Shown here: one piece after another, positions 12,921 through 23,300 of the stretch
Layout: each line of letters starts with the position of its first letter
Numbering within the stretch: position 1 is the stretch's first letter
Source of the DNA: a virus
Length of the DNA: 25,593 nt
Virus record (IMG/VR): IMGVR_UViG_3300017714_000145
Coordinates: 1-25,593 of that record
Strand: one strand, 5' to 3'
Notes under the pieces: model-generated
Seen by the model: only the letters and a program-made list of their open reading frames with translations
Database searches by the model: none
Told to the model about the DNA's origin: nothing
Position numbers and translations under genes: made by a program

Positions 12921-14480
12921 TTATATCTCCCGTACATACTGCCATGTATCATTATTTATTGAAATTTGTATATCTGGGTTGTCTGATTTTATTTCTGTAC
13001 TAATTTCACCAGAACCAATGTTAGAAGTAATTTGTCCTCTTGATAACTCAATTTCATTACATTCAACACTATTAGTTACCATATAAGATATAGGATCTGG
13101 ATTTATAAGATCAATATCAGGATTTGGAACATATCCAGTTTGATTTCCAAAATCAAAATTTTCATCAATGACAGGTCTTTTTACATTCCACGTAACATTA
13201 AAATTTTTACTACCCAAATACATTGTAAATGTACGAGAAGCAATATTTCCAGTAGTATTAGAAGTTCTTCCTGTAATATCAACTTCGTAATATGGCATAG
13301 GAAGAGTTACATAGATATTATCTCCAGGGTAAAATAACCAGGGATTACTACTATTAGTATTTGTTTTTCCGAGAGATCCACCTGACGCTGTGATATATCC
13401 CCAAACAGGCATATCAACTCCAGATACAGTTCCTATGTTTATTGTTGCTGTTTCTGATGGATTTAATTCACTTTCCGTTTTTGAAATTACTGCATTAGTT
13501 GTAGTTGGAGTCCAATCATTTTTGACACTAACCGTCACTGTTGTACTAGTAAAAGTACCGCCATACCCATATGCCACAACATTATAAGTTTTAGTAGCAG
13601 GACTAGTTCCATTAGCATTAGACTGTAACCCTGTGCTTATATTAGTGTTTCCACCTCCACCATTATTATCCGTGTGATAGACAACACCAGATTTTTTAAC
13701 CTCTACTTTATCGGCATAAGATGTATCCCAAGCAATATTTACCACATCGCTAGGAGTATTTTGTATACCACCACTTTGAGTAGGATTTAAATTTTCTTGA
13801 TTTGTAACAGTAACACTATTAATTACTGGATCTGCCCAGTACCAAGCCCATCCAGCATATCCTTCACCGCCTGATCCTGAATCACCATCATCATTATTAC
13901 CTGCCCCTCCTCCACCAAATGAGTTAGCATCAATACCACCAGGACAACCAGTACACCCAAAACTAGGACTATCACCACTCCAAGATATAGTAGCGCCTTT
14001 TCCACCTTTACCATCACCACATCCACCACATCCAGCAGCTCCTCCACCATCTTGTCCAGCGTCATCATCAGAACCAGAATTTCCACCCGCGGTTTCTAGA
14101 TTTCCAGTTCCAGATCCGCCGCCTCCACCACCTGAGTTATCAGTTCCAGTTTCTCCACCTGTAGCTAATGCTATATTAGAACCAGTAGATCTCCTAACAA
14201 ATGAACTAATACCAGCGTTTCCACCTTTACTACTAGTTCTCCTGGGAGATTTTTGTGCTTGTCTCCATGTAATAGTTTCGCCAACTGATATATCAGCATA
14301 ACCAGCGGCTTTACCTCCACCGCCTCCACCACCACCGTCTTCATCACCATCATCATCACGAAATCCACCACCACCAGCACCAATACAGGCTGCTGTAATT
14401 CTATCGACATTATTTTTCTGCCAATTACCAGTGGATCCACCAGATCCACTTTTTTCTACAATACCGCCGAATACTGACAT
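12921..14480 (-). CDS. Fibre-associated adhesin paralogue with Gly-rich, Cys-pair head, 519 aa
   Basis: First paralogue in transcription order. The head (about 1-215) is Gly- and Asp-rich with glycine runs at 49-56 and 117-122 and acidic clusters (RDDDGDEDGG near 41-50). It differs from the neighbour in having two CxxC pairs, C151/C154 and C176/C179, in CGGCG and CTGC. Then come a PKD/Ig-like domain (218-321), a full Ig-like unit (323-433; GTVSGVDM at 350-357, YPGDNIYVT at 384-392), and a terminal half unit (440-519) ending INNDTWQYVREI. The half unit carries an extra insertion around 479-493 compared with its siblings. It starts four bases after the upstream collar gene. It is probably a tip or fibre-side adhesin (inference). 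Confidence 0.87.
   Translation of the reverse strand: MSVFGGIVEKSGSGGSTGNWQKNNVDRITAACIGAGGGGFRDDDGDEDGGGGGGGGKAAGYADISVGETITWRQAQKSPRRTSSKGGNAGISSFVRRSTGSNIALATGGETGTDNSGGGGGGSGTGNLETAGGNSGSDDDAGQDGGGAAGCGGCGDGKGGKGATISWSGDSPSFGCTGCPGGIDANSFGGGGAGNNDDGDSGSGGEGYAGWAWYWADPVINSVTVTNQENLNPTQSGGIQNTPSDVVNIAWDTSYADKVEVKKSGVVYHTDNNGGGGNTNISTGLQSNANGTSPATKTYNVVAYGYGGTFTSTTVTVSVKNDWTPTTTNAVISKTESELNPSETATINIGTVSGVDMPVWGYITASGGSLGKTNTNSSNPWLFYPGDNIYVTLPMPYYEVDITGRTSNTTGNIASRTFTMYLGSKNFNVTWNVKRPVIDENFDFGNQTGYVPNPDIDLINPDPISYMVTNSVECNEIELSRGQITSNIGSGEISTEIKSDNPDIQISINNDTWQYVREI
12927..12931 (-). promoter_or_regulatory. Ribosome binding site inside the end of the upstream paralogue
   Basis: GGGAG on the minus strand six bases before the ATG at 12920. 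It is formed by the Arg-Glu codons of the terminal REI motif of the preceding paralogue. It fixes the start of the 538-aa gene, whose ATG abuts the TAA stop. Confidence 0.75.
13065..13148 (-). repeat. 84-bp near-identical segment shared with the neighbouring paralogue (copy 2)
   Basis: Partner of 11421-11504, offset 1644 bases, same orientation. Both encode the start of the C-terminal half unit. Confidence 0.85.
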
Positions 14481-14484
14481 AGCT

Positions 14485-15396
14485 TTAAATTTTAATAACG
14501 TATTCCATTAAGATGAAAGGGGGAGTTGCTTCGTCCAACTTATAAAGATTAGCAGTAGTAATAGTAACCGTAGTTTCTAATCCAAGAGCATCAATAATAA
14601 CAGGATTACCATTTTCTTCAAAAATATTGTACGTCATACTATTTTGTGCTTTAATTTGTGCCACAGTAGGAAATTCAATAAAATGACTATGTTGAGCAAC
14701 AGGTACAGATGGATCTGGTGATTGAATTAGTTTCAAATTATTAGATCCTTCATTAACACCGTCATTATCACCAATAGCAGATCCACTAAATGTAACAAAT
14801 GTAGAATCTAACCACCCTCCAAGATAACTAAAAACACCAACATTACAATTATGTCCATGTGCTTGAAATGCTTGTTCACTAGTGTAAGCTTTTAGTGTCT
14901 TATTATCAGATGTAATAGTTTCAAAAAATGGATTGCCAATAAATTTTTGATTAGACGGTGGTTCAATTTCAAATCCACCAGTATATGTAATTTTTTTACT
15001 GTTACCAACTAAAGATATGACATTAATTTCACATCCCACTCTATAATTTACATTAGCATCTTCATTTTGAACTGTGGAGTTTAAAAGAGTACCAGAAGAA
15101 GGTGAAGCAGATATATATTTTGACCCAAGATCTGGTAATTGAAACTGTGTATTTGCTAGTTCTTGATCATCTTTTTTAAACTTAGAATTTTCACCAACTC
15201 CCAAAACGGAAGCTAATACAGGAAAATCTGCTGTTAATAAAATAGATCCATCACATCTTAAAAATCCAGCTGGTAGTAAAGGTTTCCAATCCCCTTCATT
15301 AGGAACTGAACCCGCGGGTAATTTAGTTGGAAAAGGTATGATTGTGCCAGTAACACCACCATATCTAGATTTTTCTCTGGTGTAATAAACGGACAT
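14485..15396 (-). CDS. Tail-collar fibre protein, 303 aa
   Basis: Short tail-fibre-type protein. The collar domain lies at about 18-95: AGFLRCDGSILLTADFPVL (43-61), then FQLPDLGSKYI (85-95). This is the CDG...YP.L...F.LPD pattern of phage tail-collar domains (here DFPVL). The C-terminal tip has two HxH motifs, HGH (180-182) and HSH (236-238), and the protein ends MEYVIKI, like other collar fibres. T4 gp12, the short tail fibre, has a trimeric collar and a His-coordinated metal in its tip, so a similar architecture is plausible. The ATG at 15396 overlaps the TAA stop of the upstream collar gene by one base, which points to coupled translation. It is much shorter than its two collar relatives here, lacking their long inserts. 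Which T4 protein it replaces cannot be decided from this. Confidence 0.85.
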   Translation of the reverse strand: MSVYYTREKSRYGGVTGTIIPFPTKLPAGSVPNEGDWKPLLPAGFLRCDGSILLTADFPVLASVLGVGENSKFKKDDQELANTQFQLPDLGSKYISASPSSGTLLNSTVQNEDANVNYRVGCEINVISLVGNSKKITYTGGFEIEPPSNQKFIGNPFFETITSDNKTLKAYTSEQAFQAHGHNCNVGVFSYLGGWLDSTFVTFSGSAIGDNDGVNEGSNNLKLIQSPDPSVPVAQHSHFIEFPTVAQIKAQNSMTYNIFEENGNPVIIDALGLETTVTITTANLYKLDEATPPFILMEYVIKI

Positions 15397-17345
15397 TAGT
15401 ATGCTCGGATTAGGTTAGTGACAGTAAGAGACGCTACTCTTGTAGTAAATGTAATTTGTAAAGCATCCGTAACATTTTCTGGAACAACATTGGGTTGACA
15501 TTGAACAGATAATTGTTGCGGAACATCTAAAGCATCCCCATCATATTTAACAGCAAAGGTGCCATCATGATCATGTGTTTCAATAACATCATTAGTTATT
15601 GAGGATGCTACATCGTTTTTAAAATCAACACCAGAATGATTAAATAGCACAGGAAAAGGACCCTGTTCACCGCCTTCATCGTCATTATTAGCATCACCAT
15701 CAAAATAGTTCGGAACAGTAATTTGTTGTAAACTATCGGAAAAAGGTATTTTAAATCCAGGAAATATTTGCCCAGTATCTATCATATGTTGTAATTTTTC
15801 TTCATCAGTACCAGCAGGATCTCCACTACCACTAGATAAAGATATACTATTTTTACCATCTGCTGTTCTTAAATTTTTAACAGTATTAGCATTAAACCAT
15901 GTTTTACCAATACCATGAGCAGCGGCAGCCGTTCCAGCAGGAATATGATTAGTAAGTGGTAATCCACCACCAACAACACCAATACTATATCTACCTTGAG
16001 GACCAGCAGTAAAAGGACTTTCGTTTAATCCATCAATTTCTGGATCACTTGGATCCATTTCATTCAAGATATAAACTCCTGGTTTGGCAGAGCAAGTATA
16101 ATCAAAGTTAACACCAGGAATAGGACAATTAAAATCAATACCAATAAAATTTTGTTCTGGTGGGCATGGGTTTCTATACTTATAAGCATCCTGCATAGTA
16201 AACGATGGTGTAGACCAAACAGTAGTACCTAGACCAGGACGATTGCCAGCATCATTATAATTAGTAGTAAGATATGTTCCTTCATGATAATGTTGTGGCA
16301 TATGAAAATTACCCAGTTTTCTAGGAACTATATACACATCTTTAATTCCAAAACCTTTGATAATTGATTGTCCAGTAATAATTCCTTCAAACAAAGAACT
16401 ACCTACTTGAGTAATAGTAATATCAAGATCATTGGTTCCATTGGCACCATTAGTAAATTTAGTACCTAATACTTTAACTCGGTCATTTACATTATATCCT
16501 TCACCTTTTGCTTTAATGCCGACATTAAATGCTCCGCTAGTATTTAAGACAACAACTAAAGCAAGACCTTGACCAGTAACAACAGCATTAGTAACGCTAT
16601 TTGTGCCATTCACAATATCAGATGCTACAATTGTTTCAATTACGGTGTCAGCTACAGTTGGTGCTGTTCCAGTAAATGTGAGATTAACAGCAGTTCCTTG
16701 TGGATCAGGAACATATGAAAAATTAATATCAGTCCTAGCAACTTGAACATTAGGAGGACTAAGATCTCCTGGTTCAAATCCACCAACAGAATCCCCAAGA
16801 TAATTTTTAATTAAAGCAAGTGCTTCTGGATTATCAATTTCATTAGGAGGTCCACTTGTCCCTGTATTAATAGTTTGATATGTAAGATTTACTTCACTAC
16901 CATTTGGTTGTGATCCTGCTGTATGTGTAGGACCAGAGTTACCCAATTTACCAGAGATAGCAGTAGCACTAACTAAAGATACCGTATAATATCTGGTTTG
17001 ATAAAGAATAATATCTCCGCTATATACCGTTTTATCAGCAGACCAACTGATTGTATTTGCTCCAGCATACAATCCAAAATATGTTGTAGAAATATCAGCA
17101 AGTCCCTTATCTGCTGTCAACGGCAATCTAAATGTTCCTGTATAATTAGGAAAAATTCCCGTAAAATTTTGTCCACCATATGTATCTCTTAAAACACGAG
17201 CTAATAAAGGATAATCAACCGCATTTAATTCTTGAGCATTACATAATAACCATCCATCAGGAATTTCCGATAGATCACCACCCCATGGTTGTACAGCACC
17301 AATGGGGCAAGCTTTTTGTGTCTTTACTACGTTGTAACCTGCCAT
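15396..17345 (-). CDS. Tail-collar fibre protein, 649 aa
   Basis: Tail-fibre-type protein with the collar domain at the very N-terminus: CPIGAVQPWGG (13-23), GWLLCNAQELNAVDYPLLAR (31-50), and FRLP (72-75). This is the same GWLLC...YPLL...FRLP pattern as other collar proteins, with CN in place of CDG. A long insert follows, including GEGYNVNDRVKVLGTKF (281-297), a unit also seen in the 2216-residue protein. The tip carries HYH (352-354) and HDH (591-593) and ends LIRAY, close to the WVIKAY of the large fibre. Cysteines are scattered (13, 35, 394, 407, 418, 616). It starts seven bases after the giant structural gene. It is likely a trimeric virion protein; receptor contact is inferred from the HxH tip. 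Confidence 0.86.
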   Translation of the reverse strand: MAGYNVVKTQKACPIGAVQPWGGDLSEIPDGWLLCNAQELNAVDYPLLARVLRDTYGGQNFTGIFPNYTGTFRLPLTADKGLADISTTYFGLYAGANTISWSADKTVYSGDIILYQTRYYTVSLVSATAISGKLGNSGPTHTAGSQPNGSEVNLTYQTINTGTSGPPNEIDNPEALALIKNYLGDSVGGFEPGDLSPPNVQVARTDINFSYVPDPQGTAVNLTFTGTAPTVADTVIETIVASDIVNGTNSVTNAVVTGQGLALVVVLNTSGAFNVGIKAKGEGYNVNDRVKVLGTKFTNGANGTNDLDITITQVGSSLFEGIITGQSIIKGFGIKDVYIVPRKLGNFHMPQHYHEGTYLTTNYNDAGNRPGLGTTVWSTPSFTMQDAYKYRNPCPPEQNFIGIDFNCPIPGVNFDYTCSAKPGVYILNEMDPSDPEIDGLNESPFTAGPQGRYSIGVVGGGLPLTNHIPAGTAAAAHGIGKTWFNANTVKNLRTADGKNSISLSSGSGDPAGTDEEKLQHMIDTGQIFPGFKIPFSDSLQQITVPNYFDGDANNDDEGGEQGPFPVLFNHSGVDFKNDVASSITNDVIETHDHDGTFAVKYDGDALDVPQQLSVQCQPNVVPENVTDALQITFTTRVASLTVTNLIRAY

Positions 17346-17352
17346 GAGTTTC

Positions 17353-20300
17353 TTAGATCTCCATTAACCACCAACCCTGTGCCGAAGATGGGGCACCTGT
17401 TGATGTATTGTCGTAATTTGTATTACCAAGATAAATCATTCCGAAAGCAGCGTGAGCTGTTTGAACTACTAGTTCTCCACCATCATAATTAGTACCACTG
17501 AGGTCAGGAATATTACCATTAGTATTATCCCCCTGTACAGTAATACCATCTTTAGCTCTCATTCTTAAAGAGATGTTGAAAGTTAGATTACCACCAACAT
17601 CAACAATTCTCACCATATCCCCAGTAACTGGGTTTGATGGTAATCTAATTACAAGATCAGCAGAAGGAGAAACAAAGTAGTTAACATTAACCGCTGCTGT
17701 GAAATCAGATTCACCAGCGCCAACAAATTCCCACTTTCTAGCACCATTTGGTGTAAAGAATCCATCTTGTTTAGCGAAGTTAATAGCGCCGCTTCTTTCA
17801 ATTTCAAAGAGAGGTACTTCATCACGGGTTTCTTTAAATGTAAGTGTAATATTTCCAGATGTAGCAGCACCAGATCCATGTGTAGGTGGTATGGTGCCAG
17901 TTTTGGGAGCACTAGCAGGAACGGATGTAACCTGATAGATATTAGCAGAATACCAAATGTAGTCATTAACATCATAGGCAGTTTCTGCTTGCCATTCAGT
18001 TGCTGACTGATAGACATCCTTAATCTTATTAACAATTAGATTACCACCGTTAACTTTTAATGTTCCCTCCATTAGATTGGATCCGTTTCCAATGCTATTG
18101 ATGACTCCACTAACAGAAAGTGTTCCAGAATCATTACTAAGAATCATTCTAGTATTATTTACATTATCACCAGTAACTTTAAGATTACCACCACGGAATA
18201 AAGAGTTACCATTAGACGCGAGAACCGTTAATCGATCACAGTTAGGTCCAGATGCCTTCAGATCTCCCTTGAAACAAAGAGTTCCGTTAGCAGAATCAAC
18301 ACTGAATGTAGTTGTTCCATCACCATTATTGGTTGATAAAATTTCAGAACCAGCAGTAGTACTGCCGTTTAGAGTAATTGATTTATTGACATCTACTGTA
18401 CCAAGAATATTTGTATTCCCATTTGTAGAATCAATAGTAAATTGCTCTACAGGAGAAGTGTCATTGCCATCAGTAACAACAAATCTTTGTGGAGAAGTTG
18501 TATTGATAGCAGTAATCAAGGCAAGTTCACTGTCTGTGAAGCGTAAGATATCTCCACTACCAACAGAACCAGAGAAGTCTCCAGTATTAACATCAACTCC
18601 TGTTGTGCCAGAAGAAACAGCTGGTAACCCAGAAACCTCGTCAATAAAACTCACATTTTCAGCAAGATTATATCTAACAATAGGTGTATTATCTGGGTGA
18701 TCATTTCTCAAGAACTTATAACCACTGCTAGTAACACCAGCTGGTAGTCCTGGAGGTGTTCCAGTAATAATGGTGCCATCAGTATTACGCTGATTCATAG
18801 CACGCTTAACTTTAACTCTCAGTTTTCCAGCACCAACCGTGTTTAAGTTAGTTAACTCTAGAATAAGAAGAAGTTCGCTATAAGCATTACCAATCGGGGA
18901 AAGACCTTGTGTAGATTCACCACCAACAAACTGTACGGTAGTAACGCCAACTGGCAATGGATTCATGTAGTTTTTATCCAACGTGATGGTAGTTCCACTC
19001 AATGCTGTGATTTCAGCAACCTTAGTTCCATCAGCAAATGTTACTCCGTCTGTTTCAATTTCAATCTTGTTGATAGTAATACTAGCAGTACTTGTATTAA
19101 TCCAAGAAACATCAGAAGCAGCAGTAATTTGATTGCCACCACTAGCAGCGGTTCCTGTAAATCGAGTTGGATCAGCTAAAGCAAGACCAGAACGATCAAG
19201 TAACAGATAAGCACCCTCAGCAAATGCTGTAGTATCAGATGGAGCATCAAAATTTAGATACCATTCATCAATAGGAGTTCCAACTTTATCATTAGTACCT
19301 CCCCAGAAAGCAGCACCATCAGTATCAACTCTACGATCAATTAATTGTCTAGAGAAAAGGTCAATATTGGGATCATCAACATCACCAGCAGAATGTGCTG
19401 GAGCAGTAGTACTAAATGATCCTCTAGTAACTTCAAATTCACCAGAATTTAAACCACCAGATAGTGTAACATCACCCATCAATAGTGATGCTGACATAAC
19501 AGTTAGACTGTTATTGACAGTAGTGAAACCACCTTCAGCACCAAGGAACATTCTAGAAACAGATGAACCAATATCAAGTTTTGAAGTGTTAATATCAAAT
19601 AGTTTTACATTCTTAGCATTAGATCTGAGGAAGGCATCTCCAGTACCAAGAGGAAGTTTTGTACCAATTGTGATATCACCATCAAAATTAGCAAATCTGT
19701 TATAAACTTTCAGGATAGAACCATCAGTCAAACTTGTCGAAGATTTATTGTAAACACCACCGATCTCAACAACAGAAGCTCTAGTAACGTCAGTTGAGTT
19801 ATTAGAGACCGTGCCAAGTTTAACAATTGACTTATAAGCAGTTGTCTTACTATGAACATTAAATACTCCTTCATCAACAGCAGTACCAATATTAAATATT
19901 TGATCGCCAGCACTAGTACCTAAGTTGAATACCTGAGGAGCACTAGCAGTGTCAGTAGCGTTAACAGAAGTAGCAAAATTAATTGTTTTAGCGTCACTAG
20001 CAAATGCTAATTGCTCAACATTACCAGATAGTAAACTAAAACTATTGCTGGTGCTTGTTAAAGATCCGCCATTTACGGCAAGGTTCTCTTCAAACAGAGC
20101 ATTTTCCGTCAATCTCATATCACCAACAACTGTTAGTGTGTGATATGTCTGACCAGCACTTACATTAAGACCAACTCTACCACCACTGTGTAGTCTAGCA
20201 GTTCCATCAGCCTGAAGACCATTTGTAGTAGAAACTCTAAATGTAGCAGAATTATTTGGAGTTACCGAATCTCCACCGACTAATAGAGCGTTATCAACTT

Positions 20301-23300
20301 CGTTGAATGTTCTAGCAGAAAGTTGAGAATTTAATAGATAATTTGTAGTAGATAGTTGCTTACCACTAAAGAAAGCATTACCAACAACATCCAAGGTTGC
20401 TCTAGGAGCTGTAGCAGCAGAAACAAATCCGTCTTCATAATCACTATGAGCAGTTCTAGCGATAGTATTGATTCCTAATCCATACAAACCAGGAGTTTCA
20501 GTATTAGTTCTAAGTGCCTCAGCACCTAATACACCAACTTCTTTCCACTCATTTGTAGAAGGAGAAATTTTAACATTAGTTCCTGCTGAATTGATAGCAG
20601 TAGGATCCGTTCCAGAAGTTGTTACAGTGAATGGACCTTGAATTTCAAAGTAGTTAGCACTAATATCTGTAACAACTCTCAAACCGTTAATGGTAAGGAA
20701 TCTACCTTCCAATCCTTCAAGTTTAACAATACCACCTTTGACAATTCCATTAGCAGAAGTAGTTTGATTCGTTCCCATATTAAATCTAACCGTGCTGCCC
20801 GTTGGCGTACCCATGGCACTAACTTCAGCAATATTAGATGTAACATCTGTATAGAAATTAGCAAAGATCCAACCCCATGATCCTGTTTCGCCTACTTGCT
20901 GACCTTTGAGGATAATGTCACCTGATTTAGGATTAGCTTTTAAATTAGGAACATTAGTTCCATTTTCATCAACAGTTGCTGGTCCAAAACGAACTTCTAT
21001 TCCAATCGGAGAAGAAGTATCTTGATCGGGTCTGGCATTAGATGGAGTATTAGCACCAGGATCTACATGAGTTCTGATACTATAATCTTGACCAGATAGT
21101 AGTGAACTACCACGTGGGTTAAGTCTATAGATAGCAGAGAAGATCTGGTTCTGGTGAATAACTACGTCGCCGTTAGACTCAATGAGACTTCTATTAAAGT
21201 TCTGAGAATCTAAAGTAATATCTCCACCTAAAGCTGTATCAACATTAGAAACAACGGTGAAAGCATTTTCTTCGTCAGAATCAACGTTAATTGTTACTGG
21301 ATTGTTGAATAAGGCATCACCATCTACCGTAATCTCCTGTTCAAATACAACAGGTAGTTCAAAGGTAGTAACAAGACCGCCTACATCCTCATCATCATCC
21401 TCAGACTCTAGAAGTTCTGCTCTCTCAAGGAATGTCTCTTCACCTGTAATAGCGTTGATCTTACGATTACCAATATAGAGGTCACCGTTAGAGTTTAGAC
21501 CCGTGTAGAAGACAATACCGCCGTCTTCACGTTTTGCTTGAGCATAGAAGTCTTGGATATCTGATAGAACAACTTCCTGACGAAGTGGGAAACCAGTTGA
21601 GTAGTTACCAGGACCAAATCCAAGATACTCAAATGTGTGGTTACCAGATCTAGCAATAGAAGGACGACGAAGTTCGACATATAGTCTATTTTCTGTCGGG
21701 AATTTAGAGTCACCAGAGATAGGAATCAATCTATCTTCAGAACCAGAAGCAGCATTACCACCTTGGGCTTCAATTTTATTAGTTGTAAACGTATATCTGT
21801 CTAAAGCAGGGTTAGAAACAAGTTCTTCCACAACTTCTTTTGTTGAGCTATTCTTATAGTCGTTAGTTGTAACGAGACCATGAACAAAGTTATCAGCAGC
21901 ACAAATAGTTGATGGAGTATCAAGAATTGTAGTGTCTCTGGTCGTATCTGGACGAATCTGGAACCAAAGTGGATCGTTCTTATAGTTAAGAGGATAAAGT
22001 TGTCCAATTGGTTGAGAGAACCTAAAGTTTCTGAAGTTTTCACCAACACCAGCACCAGTTGGGAATGGAGAAATATTACCTTTAACACAAGTTAGATAGT
22101 AAATACCTTCTTGCTGATTAGGAATACGACGCTTAATCTCTTCAACATCAAAAATGTAGAAGGTATCTTCAATCTCACCAATATCTTCGACAGATTCAAT
22201 ATAATATTCGTTACTATCATCATCACGGATAACATCACCAGGAGTCATCGTAAAGACGTTAGTCTCTTTATCACTATAGAGATAATCTTCCTTCAGTGAT
22301 TTGGACAAGGAAAGATTAGGTGAACCAATACTATCTTGCTTGGCAAGTAGCTTGGCATAGATTAGTTGCTGGTTGCCATTACCATCAAATACAGGATCAT
22401 TATCAGCATCTAAAACAGGTTGGTAAAGAGTTGTAGCTACAATTGAATTATATTCAACTGTTTCTCTTTCTTCATTGTTCTCTTCTAGTTCTTTAAGGAC
22501 TAAGTAGTGATCATCTGTACCATCTGGGTTGAAGTATGCCTGAACATAACCAGAACCACTAGCAAATCCATTCCAGAAGATTTTGTTTAAACTATTATTT
22601 TCAGAAGTATTAACTCTAAAGTTTCCACTTCCGCCTTGAGGAGCAGCAATTTTGACAGTAATAAACTGTTCATTTCTTACAGCATCATCAGTAATTGTTA
22701 GATCAAAGACAGTCATCTCCAACTTACCGTTGGCAAGTGTTCTAGCAGATTGAATACTGAAAGCAACTTTAGAATCAGTTTTATCAGAAGTAATCTGTTT
22801 TACATTTGTACTGTTGTATGGATCGTATGTAAAGGCGTTGTTATAGTTAACATCGTCAGTATCAATACCAAGTTGCTGCTGAATAGTTCCGCCTAATGTT
22901 TGAACTGGAATTTGGAACAATGCTCTGGTAGGAATACCACTCTGGTTTGGAGTAAGTACAATTTTCTGAGGTACAAGTCTTCTTGTAGTATCAGTTCTTG
23001 CCTTAAGAACAAATCCATTGAGAGGATCACGAACGCCATCAGCAAACTTAGGAATAACATAGCGTAAACGATAGATTCTATCGAGAGCAGTTCTATCATC
23101 CTTAAGTCTTTCAAATGTGATGTTCTTAGAACGAGAATCCTTAAGGTCATTACCGATCTCATTCATTCTAGCAGTGATGTTTGTAGCAACATCATAATCA
23201 TCAGTTACTTGAATGTACCACTGACCAGTTGTAGTCTCTTGATTATCTGCTGCTAAAGCACTGTCATCTCTAGTAGGATCGAACAGAACGGGAGATTCAC

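Noticed and set aside
11304-14480. Gly-rich paralogues as collagen-like proteins
   Set aside because: The glycines occur in runs and irregular GGxGG patterns rather than a steady Gly-X-Y triplet.
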